Part shown: in pieces, positions 15,648 through 23,606 of the stretch | Position numbering within the stretch: the first letter of the stretch is position 1 | Layout of the letters: each line of letters begins with the position of its first letter | Program-made: the position numbers and the translations under genes | Origin: Alkalibacter mobilis | GTDB lineage: Bacteria > Bacillota > Clostridia > Eubacteriales > Alkalibacteraceae | Length of the DNA stretch: 41,874 nt | Direction: 5' to 3' | Assembly (NCBI RefSeq): GCF_015594845.1 | Contig: NZ_JADNRK010000018.1 | Location: 1 to 41,874 of the forward strand | The notes under the pieces: generated by a model | Database searches by the model: none | Told to the model about the DNA's origin: nothing | What the model saw: the letters and a program-made list of their open reading frames with translations, nothing else

Positions 15648-17093
15648 TTATCGCACCCTCCCTGTAAACAGTTCCGATTCTTCCCGTGCATAAAGCACTT
15701 CTGTTACATCCAGGCCTTTTTCCTGTTGCAGCAATTGAGCGATTCGCATCTGGCAATACCCCCCCTGGCAGCGGCCCATCATCGATCTCGTTCTATATTT
15801 AATGCCCACCATTGTATTAACTCCCAATGGGTTATGGATAGCATCCAACACCTCAGCCTTTGACACGGACTCACATCTGCAGATAATTTCCCCATAATCG
15901 GGGTTTTCAAGAATCAATTCCTGTTGTTCTTCCGGCGTTGCTTCTGAAAAGCGACGCACTCTTTCCCTTGTGGGATCGAAATAATCCTTTAAACTTGGTT
16001 TTTCACGATCCACCAAGTGCTTAACCGCTTTTCTTGCAATAGGAAGGGCTGAGGTCAGACCAGGGGATTCAATTCCAACCAGGTTTACCGTATTTGGCAC
16101 TTCCTCCCTGGCTTCTATGACAAAATCCTTCATTATGCCTTCTCTATTTAGCCACGTAGGTTGAATGCCTGCATAGTTTCGAATAAAATCTGTCCTATGA
16201 ATATGAGGCCACAAAGTAGAAGCATCTTCCACCAGGTACTCCATGTTGCGCTTTTCCACCCCGTAATCTTCCAAAGACTGGACTCTGTCCGCATCTGGTC
16301 CTACAGTGACGTTGCCTTCCACCGTGGGCGTCACATGAATACCCATGTAACTGGTCGATGGTACCGGATAAACGGGCATGGGCAGCAGGTGCCCCACATT
16401 TTTGTCCAGAACTATATAATGTCCACGGGTCGCTCCCATTTCATATCTACCAATACCAAGCATCTCTGAGATTTTAACGGCTCCAAGGCCTGCTGCATTT
16501 ATTATCCATTTGGCAGTGTATGATCCCGACTTCGTTTCAACACCATATGACCCGTCCTCTTTTGGATTTATGCCGGTCACTTCAGAGTTAAAGTTGAACT
16601 TTACCCCATTTTTAGCTGCATTTTCCGCAAGACCTATGGTGTATTGAAATGGATCTAAAATTCCACTCATAGGTGAGTACATAGCAAATTTCCCTTCAAC
16701 TGTAGGCACCAACTCTTTAAGTCTTTTTTCGTCGATCAATTCCAGCCCCACTGCTCCGTTGATCTCTCCTATAGCCATGGTTTGCTTCAAGCTCTCCATA
16801 TCCTCAGGTGTATTTCCCACTAAAACTTTGCCCGTTCTTTTAAAAGGAACATCCAGTTCCTTTGCCACTTTATCAAATTCAAGACATCCTTCTACGCAAA
16901 GGGCTGCCTTTTGGGTTCCCACCTCGTATGCGAAACCTCCGTGAATGACGGCGGAATTTCTTCCACTCATCTCAAGACAAACATCCGGATTCTTTTCCAA
17001 TACCCCGATCTTTAACTGATAGTGAGACAACTCACGGGCTATTGCACTTCCTATCACTCCGCCTCCAACGATCAATACATCGTAATTGTTCAA
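15648..17093 (-). CDS. GlpA-like FAD-dependent dehydrogenase with a C-terminal BFD [2Fe-2S] domain
   Basis: The first 370 residues form a DAO-type flavoprotein. VLIVGGGVIGSAIARELS binds FAD, ending with a LVGIESPGLTSALPIA segment. The last 100 residues are a BFD-like [2Fe-2S] domain with CRC and CQGGYC. This is the architecture of anaerobic glycerol-3-phosphate dehydrogenase A and of related 2-hydroxyacid dehydrogenases. The start is TTG at 17093 with AAAGGAG 7 bases upstream. No glycerol kinase or facilitator is nearby. The flanking sugar-acid genes and two GntR regulators suggest a different polyol-phosphate or hydroxyacid substrate, but that is inference. Confidence 0.85.
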   Translation of the reverse strand: MNNYDVLIVGGGVIGSAIARELSHYQLKIGVLEKNPDVCLEMSGRNSAVIHGGFAYEVGTQKAALCVEGCLEFDKVAKELDVPFKRTGKVLVGNTPEDMESLKQTMAIGEINGAVGLELIDEKRLKELVPTVEGKFAMYSPMSGILDPFQYTIGLAENAAKNGVKFNFNSEVTGINPKEDGSYGVETKSGSYTAKWIINAAGLGAVKISEMLGIGRYEMGATRGHYIVLDKNVGHLLPMPVYPVPSTSYMGIHVTPTVEGNVTVGPDADRVQSLEDYGVEKRNMEYLVEDASTLWPHIHRTDFIRNYAGIQPTWLNREGIMKDFVIEAREEVPNTVNLVGIESPGLTSALPIARKAVKHLVDREKPSLKDYFDPTRERVRRFSEATPEEQQELILENPDYGEIICRCESVSKAEVLDAIHNPLGVNTMVGIKYRTRSMMGRCQGGYCQMRIAQLLQQEKGLDVTEVLYAREESELFTGRVR

Positions 17094-17132
17094 CTTTATC
17101 CTCCTTTGAAAAATATATATTTAAAACTTTAT

Positions 17133-17223
17133 AATTCATCCCATGTTTTAGTGTTATTTTAACATACATGTCCGTTATTGTGCAAGTATTTCTATGTATC
17201 GCCGGTATATTCATCCTATGTTT
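17133..17223 (-). promoter_or_regulatory. Promoter of the GlpA-like operon with flanking direct repeats
   Basis: TTGCAC (17185-17180) and TAAAAT (17161-17156) on the minus strand are separated by 18 bases. Near-identical copies of ATTCATCCYATGTTT at 17133-17147 and 17209-17223 flank the promoter in the same orientation. A partial copy lies upstream of the gntR at 17929, near 17972-17986. They are candidate operator elements for that regulator. Confidence 0.5.
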
Positions 17224-17234
17224 GCCAACAATAA

Positions 17235-17262
17235 AAGATCTCACTAAATCAAGTGAGATCTT
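17235..17262 (-). terminator. Terminator overlapping the end of the second gntR
   Basis: An 11-bp perfect stem, AAGATCTCACT with its complement (arms 17235-17245 and 17252-17262), has the gntR stop codon in its loop region. A TTTTATT run follows on the minus strand. Confidence 0.75.
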
Positions 17263-17929
17263 CTTCCTTTTGAAATCTTTGTATGTTGTACAGTAAATGA
17301 TAGCTCATTGCCTGCTCAGCATCCACCCCACGTCTTTCTTTCACTGCCTGAAGGATTTTCCGGTGAGTCTCTATAGTCTGCTTGTATTCCTGAGCAGACA
17401 CAGTTGTAGAAAAAACACGAACTCCCTGGCAAATTACCGGTATTAGATTCTTCATAACCAGGTTCTGGGTAGACTCGGCAAGTTTGCTGTGAAAAGCACG
17501 ATCCTTTTCAGAAAAATCTTTTCCTTCAAAGATAAGATTTTCTATTTCCTGACAGATCCTGGTCAATTGACGATGATCTTCTTCTGTTGCGTTCTGCGCT
17601 GCCAGAGCCGCTATAGCTGGTTCTACTATGAGACGCACTTGCATTAGATCCGACACCAGCTTACGACGGTCTTCCATAAATAAAAATCCCAAAGGATCTT
17701 CCACCATCCCCGGTTTGTCTGAAATAAAAGTTCCTGCTCCCTGCTTGATCTTCAGTATATTTCTAGATGCCAGAATCCGTACTGCTTCTCTTACCGTGTT
17801 CCTGCCTACACCCAGTTGATTTGACAACTCATATTCATTCGGCAATTTTTCACCTTCGACCATGTTTTTGTCCTGTATGAACTTTAACAACTCTTGTGCC
17901 GCCTTTTCGGCCAGGGTCTTGTTTTTCAT
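17249..17929 (-). CDS. GntR/FadR-family regulator
   Basis: This 226-residue regulator has a winged helix at about residues 5-75 (LPNEYELSNQLGVGRNTVREAVRILASRNI). An FCD domain follows at about 90-215, with the acidic-histidine metal ligand pattern KDRAFHSKLAE. This is the LldR/PdhR-like type that commonly responds to 2-hydroxyacids or aldonates. The ATG at 17929 is chosen because GGAG lies 7 bases upstream; the upstream TTG at 17941 contains that site. It is located between malic enzyme and the GlpA-like operon. It probably controls the latter, whose promoter has repeats partly echoed upstream of this gene. Confidence 0.85.
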   Translation of the reverse strand: MKNKTLAEKAAQELLKFIQDKNMVEGEKLPNEYELSNQLGVGRNTVREAVRILASRNILKIKQGAGTFISDKPGMVEDPLGFLFMEDRRKLVSDLMQVRLIVEPAIAALAAQNATEEDHRQLTRICQEIENLIFEGKDFSEKDRAFHSKLAESTQNLVMKNLIPVICQGVRVFSTTVSAQEYKQTIETHRKILQAVKERRGVDAEQAMSYHLLYNIQRFQKEEDLT

Positions 17930-18049
17930 TATCTTCTCCAAACAAATCCATTATTTTCTTTATTATTACAGATTCATCATCCCATATCAAGTTAAAAAAT
18001 CGTTTTACGAAATGGACTACTTACAGGCAATCCCTTTCGTTTTAAATTA

Positions 18050-19225
18050 TTAAAGTCGAGCAACACCTGAAGCTTTGGCTGCCTTGGCTACAGCCTTTGC
18101 AACTGCATCTTTTACTCGCGAATCAAACGGAGCCGGTAAAACATATTCCGGTCTTAATTCCGAATCATCAACTAATGAGGCTATTGCCATTGCCGCTGCA
18201 ACCTTCATTTCATCATTGATGTCCGACGCTCGAACATCTAGAGCTCCTCTAAAAATTCCTGGGAAGGCCAACACGTTATTTATTTGATTCTCAAAATCGG
18301 ATCGCCCTGTGCCAACTATTGCTGCGCCTGCTATTTTAGCATCTTCAGGCATGATTTCCGGAACTGGATTAGCCATGGCAAAAATGATCGGTCCTTCTGC
18401 CATTGATCGAATCATATCTTTAGTGAGAACATTTGGCGCAGAAACACCGACAAATATGTCGCATCCCTTTATTGCCTCTGATAAAGTACCCTTTTGACTC
18501 TTGGAATTGGTTATCTGAGCAATTTCAAGTTTTTCATCATTTAAATCTTCACGTCCCAGGTGTATGGCCCCTTTGCTGTCACACATAACTATATTCTGCA
18601 TACCAACACTAATCAAAAGCTTTGCTATTGCGATCCCTGCAGAACCCGAACCATTAATTATTATTTTTACATCTTCCTTGACTTTTCCCGTTAACTTCAA
18701 TGAGTTGATTAAAGCTGCAAGCGTCACAACCGCTGTACCATGCTGATCGTCGTGAAATATGGGTATATCACATACTTCTTTAAGACGACGTTCAATTTCA
18801 AAACATCGCGGGGCAGAAATGTCTTCTAAATTTACACCGCCAAAACTTCCGGAAAGGAGTTGTACCGTCTGTACAATAGTGTCTACATCCTTTGATTTTA
18901 TGCATAGTGGAAATGCATCCACATCACCAAAAACTTTGAAAAGAACGCATTTTCCCTCCATTACAGGCATGGCAGCCTCGGGACCGATATCCCCCAATCC
19001 CAGTACCGCAGTACCGTCAGTAATAACAGCCACTAAATTGCTTCTTCTAGTATACTCGTAGGACTTGTTCACATTCTTGCTAATTTCCAAACAAGGTTCT
19101 GCAACACCAGGGGTGTAAGCAATGGATAAATCATCTTTAGTTTTTACTGGAACCCTGCTCACCACTTCAATTTTTCCGTTCCATTCCAAATGTGCTTCGA
19201 GTGCTTTTTTATTATAATCCATCAT
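18050..19225 (-). CDS. NAD(P)-dependent malic enzyme
   Basis: Malic enzyme oxidatively decarboxylates L-malate to pyruvate and carbon dioxide. The 391-residue protein is the short bacterial form without a phosphotransacetylase-like extension. It has the substrate-side SIAYTPGVAEPCLEI near residue 33, and the metal-site motif FHDDQHGTAVVTLAAL near 157. A Rossmann motif IINGSGSAGIAIAKLL is at about 188, and FAMANPVPEI follows near 285. Two adjacent ATG codons start the gene behind GGAGAG. It is the last gene of the LacI-controlled GAPDH operon, 16 bases after larA. This suggests either malate as an end-product or a malate racemase-malic enzyme pair. Confidence 0.92.
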   Translation of the reverse strand: MMDYNKKALEAHLEWNGKIEVVSRVPVKTKDDLSIAYTPGVAEPCLEISKNVNKSYEYTRRSNLVAVITDGTAVLGLGDIGPEAAMPVMEGKCVLFKVFGDVDAFPLCIKSKDVDTIVQTVQLLSGSFGGVNLEDISAPRCFEIERRLKEVCDIPIFHDDQHGTAVVTLAALINSLKLTGKVKEDVKIIINGSGSAGIAIAKLLISVGMQNIVMCDSKGAIHLGREDLNDEKLEIAQITNSKSQKGTLSEAIKGCDIFVGVSAPNVLTKDMIRSMAEGPIIFAMANPVPEIMPEDAKIAGAAIVGTGRSDFENQINNVLAFPGIFRGALDVRASDINDEMKVAAAMAIASLVDDSELRPEYVLPAPFDSRVKDAVAKAVAKAAKASGVARL

Positions 19226-19241
19226 CTCTTCTCTCCGTTTC

Positions 19242-20504
19242 TCATTTGCATTTTAATTTTGTATGAATTGGTAACGTTGATCCTCCGAAAGGCATTAATA
19301 CGATTTTTGCTTTAGAACCCATTTTTTCTCGCGCTGCCTCAAGTGCCTTGTTTATATTATCGAATGGCCTGATAAAAGCTTTTTTAACCGTATCATCCGA
19401 TAAATCAGTAACCATGAAAACTTCACATTTTTCCAGAATCATGGAAATTGCTGCAGCCTTATGTCCACCTAATTCAAAATGCTTTTCGATTCGTTTCACC
19501 ATTGATTCAGGACTTGTTGCTTCTTCGATCCAACGTTCAAAAACTTTTTCTCCAAATCCTTCAGCACAACTTGCAATCCAGATGATCACCCCGCCATTTT
19601 TTACAGCATGTTTTGCATTATCTAAAGCTTTTTGCGCTTGGTACATGTTAATATCCTTAGGGTATCCCCCTGGCGAAACAATTACTATGTCTCCAAGTTC
19701 ATCCAACCGGCATTGGTAAATCGAATCTAAAAATTTGCAACCTGCTCTGTGGGCTTTTATATGATGTCCTGCCACTGAATGGATAATCTGCTTTTTATCG
19801 TTCAAAATCACATTTAGTATAAAATCGATGGGTATAAATGAAATAGCTTCTTCAATGTCTAGTCTTACAGGATTCTTTTTCAATTCGCCAGTTTTAGCAC
19901 ATGAATGTGTCATTTTACTGTGATTAGCCTGAATTGCTTTTCTGTTTGAAACACCAGGCATGATTGCTTTAGCACCACCACTATACCCGGCGAAATAGTG
20001 ATATTCGATATTTCCTAAACAAATCCTACGATCAGCAGTAGCTACTTCCTCAAAAATATCAACTGGCGTTCCATATGAAGTTACTCCCATATGTATACAT
20101 CTTGATCCATCCGCATCCATGCACTCAACCTTTGAAAAAACATCCAACCCAACAAGTTTGATCATTTCGTCTCTTGTGTGTTTTCTATGACTACCAAGGG
20201 CAAAAATAACCTTAATATCATCTGTTTTTATCCCTTTTTTGATAAGCCGCTCTATAATTATGGGTAAAACCTCGTAACTCGGCATTGGGCGTGTTATGTC
20301 GCTGGTTATGATGACGATCTTTTCCCCAGGTTTTACAATTTCTTCTATTTTATTTGACCCAATAGGATTATCAAGAGCGTCGTTGATCAATTTATGTGTT
20401 TCTTTTTTTCTTTCAATCATCTGTGGTTTGAGTACACCTAACACATACTTTTCATCCAAAGAAATATTGACTGAATTCTTACCAAATCCTAAAGAATACT
20501 CCAT
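19242..20504 (-). CDS. larA: LarA-family nickel-pincer racemase/epimerase
   Basis: LarA-family enzymes invert the stereocentre next to a carboxylate in 2-hydroxyacids, using a nickel-pincer nucleotide. Key positions are present: DITRP (69-73), GSHRKHT with H106, YHYFAGYSGGAKAIMPG with H169 and the cofactor-attaching lysine K179, and H195 in ANHSKM. The 420-residue length is normal, so an active enzyme is expected, provided LarB, LarC and LarE are encoded elsewhere. Known members act on lactate, malate, 2-hydroxyglutarate and, in some cases, aldonates. Here the neighbours offer two readings: malate racemase feeding the adjoining malic enzyme, or an aldonate C2 epimerase making D-mannonate. AAAGGAG lies 9 bases before the ATG. 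Confidence 0.87.
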   Translation of the reverse strand: MEYSLGFGKNSVNISLDEKYVLGVLKPQMIERKKETHKLINDALDNPIGSNKIEEIVKPGEKIVIITSDITRPMPSYEVLPIIIERLIKKGIKTDDIKVIFALGSHRKHTRDEMIKLVGLDVFSKVECMDADGSRCIHMGVTSYGTPVDIFEEVATADRRICLGNIEYHYFAGYSGGAKAIMPGVSNRKAIQANHSKMTHSCAKTGELKKNPVRLDIEEAISFIPIDFILNVILNDKKQIIHSVAGHHIKAHRAGCKFLDSIYQCRLDELGDIVIVSPGGYPKDINMYQAQKALDNAKHAVKNGGVIIWIASCAEGFGEKVFERWIEEATSPESMVKRIEKHFELGGHKAAAISMILEKCEVFMVTDLSDDTVKKAFIRPFDNINKALEAAREKMGSKAKIVLMPFGGSTLPIHTKLKCK

Positions 20505-20528
20505 ACCAAGATTCTCCTTTATCTTTCA

Positions 20529-21491
20529 TTATTTCTTCACTATTACCTTTTTTACCTCTTTGACTATATCCTCAGCCGTCAGTTCGAATCTCTTTTGTAG
20601 ATAATCTACGGGCCCTACTTCCCCAAATAGATCCTTCACTCCTATCCTACCCATGGGAACCGGGCACTCCTCTATTAATACTTCTGCTACTGCCGATCCC
20701 AATCCGTTTATTATATTGTGGTTCTCTGCAGTCACTACTGCCCCAGTTTCTTTTGCACACCGCACAATCATTTCTCTGTCAATAGGTTTGATGGTAAACA
20801 TGTTGACGACCCTTGCATGTATTCCGTCCTTTTCCAAAGCATCTGCGGCCTTTAAACTCTCGGAAACTAAAATCCCAGTGGAAATAATGGTAATATCTGT
20901 TCCTTCTCTTAGAAGCACGCCTTTCCCAATCTCAAACGTTGAACCTTTTTCGTAAATTTGCACTGCATTTTTTCTTAATAGCCGTAAATAATATACCCCA
21001 TATACGTCTTTCAACTGGCGAATCATATCTTCCAACATAATGGAATCCACTGGCTCTATTATTGTCATCTCAGGAATTGTTCGCATAATCCCAACATCTT
21101 CAAAAGGCATATGTGTCCCACCATTAAACGCAGCTGTGACTCCAGGATCTGAACCTACTATCCGAACATTTAATTTCGCATAAGATGCAGATATAAAGAC
21201 TTGATCACAACATCTTCGTGATGCAAAAGGACCAAATGTATGGGCATAGGGAATTTTTCCAGTAGCTGACAAACCAGCTGCAACACCAATCATATTAGCT
21301 TCCTGTACACCACAGTTGAAAGTTCTTTCAGGATACTTTTTTGCGAATGGAACTGTTCCTATAGAATTCATTAAATCCGAGTCTAAAACAACAACGTTTT
21401 CATCCTTCTCAGCCAAATCCATTAGAGTGGAGCAGTACACATCCTTCATCAAAATATTTTCTTTTTGTACATAATCTACCAGCTTGATCAT
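20529..21491 (-). CDS. Split transketolase, C-terminal subunit
   Basis: This 320-residue protein carries the pyrimidine-binding and C-terminal domains of transketolase. It has the catalytic glutamate region NCGVQEANMIGVAAGL near residue 78, the TFGPFAS/RCCDQV segment, and a C-terminal domain with NHNIINGLGSAVAE. The ATG at 21491 overlaps the stop of the N-terminal subunit gene as ATGA behind GGGAGGA, so the two halves are made in equal amounts. Together they transfer two-carbon ketol units between sugar phosphates using thiamine diphosphate. The donor may be an unusual ketose, as in the known split transketolases for apulose 4-phosphate or sulfosugars, but nothing here proves that. Confidence 0.9.
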   Translation of the reverse strand: MIKLVDYVQKENILMKDVYCSTLMDLAEKDENVVVLDSDLMNSIGTVPFAKKYPERTFNCGVQEANMIGVAAGLSATGKIPYAHTFGPFASRRCCDQVFISASYAKLNVRIVGSDPGVTAAFNGGTHMPFEDVGIMRTIPEMTIIEPVDSIMLEDMIRQLKDVYGVYYLRLLRKNAVQIYEKGSTFEIGKGVLLREGTDITIISTGILVSESLKAADALEKDGIHARVVNMFTIKPIDREMIVRCAKETGAVVTAENHNIINGLGSAVAEVLIEECPVPMGRIGVKDLFGEVGPVDYLQKRFELTAEDIVKEVKKVIVKK

Positions 21492-22351
21492 TGCATATCC
21501 TCCCATTCTCTCTTGAGATCGGTATATCGATTTTCTAGTTCTGAAAGAGTTCGTTTACTCTGCTCCTGACTAATCGTAATATGATGGTTGAAGTACATCT
21601 CTTCAACAAAGCAGCACCCTTTTCCTTTTATTGTGTCCAATACGATCATTGAAGGTTTTCCTTTGGTTTTCTTTGCTTCATCTATAGCTTCATAGATAGC
21701 CGCAATATCATGCCCATCTATTCGTTGGGCATGCCAGCCAAATTCATGAAATTTTGCATCAAGGTCACCCAAATCATTGATTTCACAAGTCATTCCGTCC
21801 AACTGTTTTTTATTATAATCCACAAATGAAATTAGATTATCCAGCTTCTGGTGTGCAGCAAACAAAGCTCCTTCCCAAATTTGCCCCTCATCGCACTCCC
21901 CATCTCCCAAAATCAAATATGTATAATTGTCTCTTTTATCCATTCTATTCCCAAGAGCTACGCCTATAGCCGTGCTTATTCCCTGCCCCAACGATCCGGT
22001 CGTCATGTCAATTCCGACTGTTTTGTTTCGATCACAATGACTCGGCAGATTAGTTCCAGGCATATTCAATGTAAGTAATTCTTTCTTGTCAAAATATCCT
22101 TTTATTGCCAGTGCTGAATAAACACTGGGTCCCGCATGACCTTTTGATACGACAAGCCAATCTCTATCAGGCCATTTCGGATTAGCAGGATCTATTTTCA
22201 TTATTTCTCCATAAAGTACAGAAAGTGTATCCACTATACTCATAGCCCCTCCTACATGTCCAAAACCAAGTTTCGCAAAAGCCTTCATTGTCTCTAAACG
22301 AATCTCTGTAGCAAAAATCTCTAATTTTTTAATTCTTTTATTTGATATCAT
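21488..22351 (-). CDS. Split transketolase, N-terminal subunit
   Basis: This 287-residue protein is the thiamine diphosphate and magnesium binding half of transketolase. LGFGHVGGAMSIVDTLSVLY near residue 28, KGHAGPSVYSALA near 69, MTTGSLGQGIS near 116 and the motif GDGECDEGQIWEGALFA starting near 149 mark the fold. The cofactor motif ends in VDYNKKQLDG. The start has AAGGATGAG upstream. It lies 16 bases after the phosphoglycerate kinase gene and is translationally coupled to the C-terminal subunit. Confidence 0.9.
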   Translation of the reverse strand: MISNKRIKKLEIFATEIRLETMKAFAKLGFGHVGGAMSIVDTLSVLYGEIMKIDPANPKWPDRDWLVVSKGHAGPSVYSALAIKGYFDKKELLTLNMPGTNLPSHCDRNKTVGIDMTTGSLGQGISTAIGVALGNRMDKRDNYTYLILGDGECDEGQIWEGALFAAHQKLDNLISFVDYNKKQLDGMTCEINDLGDLDAKFHEFGWHAQRIDGHDIAAIYEAIDEAKKTKGKPSMIVLDTIKGKGCCFVEEMYFNHHITISQEQSKRTLSELENRYTDLKREWEDMQ

Positions 22352-22367
22352 GGTCTCATCCTTTCTT

Positions 22368-23606
22368 CTATTTGCCAGAATTTCTTTCCATAGCTTCCAT
22401 CAGAGGCAATTTGTTTCCGGAGAGGTATCTAACCATTGCACCACCAGCTGTGCATACGTAGTCGACCTTATCAAGCTCTACGTATTTTGCAACTGCTGTT
22501 ACCGTATCCCCACCGCCAATGACACTATATCCTTTTGCCATTGCCATTGCATGGGCTATTGCTTTAGTCCCATCTTCGAAACGCGGATCTTCGTATACTC
22601 CAGCTGGTCCGTTCATAAACAACATACCGGCTTTGTTAATGACTTCACAGTACTTTTTAATTGTTTCTCTCCCGATATCCAAAGTTCCAAGCTCTAACGG
22701 AAGATTCTCAACCGATATTTCTTTTCTAAACCCTTCTGAATCATATGCCAAATCAGATGGATAAAGTATTCTACCTGGATAGTTTCCCAAGTATTCTTGC
22801 GCTGGTTTTACAAAAACATCTAATGATCTATCTTTTAAAAACTGTATGTTGCTTTTTCCAATGTCATATCCTGCCGCCAAAAGCATTACTTGCCCTGTAA
22901 CACCACAGGTGAGGATTTGGTCAGCATTTCCATTTTCAAGCACCTGTTTCATCATGCCAAAAGCATCAGATATTTTTGCTCCACCTAAAATAAATACACA
23001 TGGCCGTATGGGATGATCCATTACCTTGTTGAGCGCATCAATTTCTTTAAAGAATAAATCTCCTGCTGCACTCGGCATAAACTCTTGAAAAGCTACCATC
23101 GATGGGGCATTTCTATGTGCTGCAGAGAAAGCTTCATTGACATAATAATCAAACAATGGTGCCAAGTTTCTTATTATGTACGTGTGCAACATTTCTTTTG
23201 CTTCAAGTTTAACTGAATCTTCGAAGGTGGATACTTCTTCAGTGAGATAGCGCAAATTTCCAAGTAGTATCACCTGACCATTCTTCAACTTTCTTATCTT
23301 TTCTATTGCGGCCGGTCCACATACATCATCAATGTATTCAACTTCAAGACCAAGCTTTTCTGTTAATTTACATGCATGCTCTTCCATGGAAATCAAGTTC
23401 TGATAGTCCAGAGTGTCTCCTTGATGAGCAATAATTGCTATTTTTGCGTTGCTTTCAACTAAATATTTCAAAGTAGGTATGCATTTATCGATTCGATTCT
23501 CATTAACAATTTTTTTAGTATCTGAATCGATTGGTGAATTGATGTCAAGTCTTAACAGCACTCGTTTATTTTCGTAATTAAAAGTGCCAAGGCTATTAAT
23601 ATTCAT
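22368..23606 (-). CDS. Archaeal-type phosphoglycerate kinase homologue with an altered substrate site
   Basis: This 412-residue protein follows archaeal rather than bacterial phosphoglycerate kinases. RLDINSPID begins at residue 19, LAPLFDYYVNEAF lies near 148-160, AAHRNAPS carries R165, FILGGAKISDAFG is near 210, and the nucleotide site has GPAGVYEDPRFEDGT and GGGDTVTAV. Most basic-patch residues are kept (R38, H61, R119, H164, R165). The HxxR motif, whose arginine contacts the 3-phosphate (R65 in yeast), reads H61-Q-G-D64 here. The acidic replacement suggests a different or relaxed acid substrate. The ATG overlaps the GAPDH stop as TAATG. It should make ATP from the acyl phosphate produced by that enzyme. 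Confidence 0.85.
   Translation of the reverse strand: MNINSLGTFNYENKRVLLRLDINSPIDSDTKKIVNENRIDKCIPTLKYLVESNAKIAIIAHQGDTLDYQNLISMEEHACKLTEKLGLEVEYIDDVCGPAAIEKIRKLKNGQVILLGNLRYLTEEVSTFEDSVKLEAKEMLHTYIIRNLAPLFDYYVNEAFSAAHRNAPSMVAFQEFMPSAAGDLFFKEIDALNKVMDHPIRPCVFILGGAKISDAFGMMKQVLENGNADQILTCGVTGQVMLLAAGYDIGKSNIQFLKDRSLDVFVKPAQEYLGNYPGRILYPSDLAYDSEGFRKEISVENLPLELGTLDIGRETIKKYCEVINKAGMLFMNGPAGVYEDPRFEDGTKAIAHAMAMAKGYSVIGGGDTVTAVAKYVELDKVDYVCTAGGAMVRYLSGNKLPLMEAMERNSGK

Noticed and set aside
15646-15691. Start of the second flavoprotein at 15691
   Set aside because: It would overlap the preceding gene by 44 bases without a ribosome site, whereas 15646 has a strong GGGAGGG directly upstream.
20529-22351. 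Sulfoquinovose transketolase or apiose pathway
   Set aside because: The partner isomerases, kinases, sulfosugar importers and sulfoacetaldehyde genes that define those pathways are missing.
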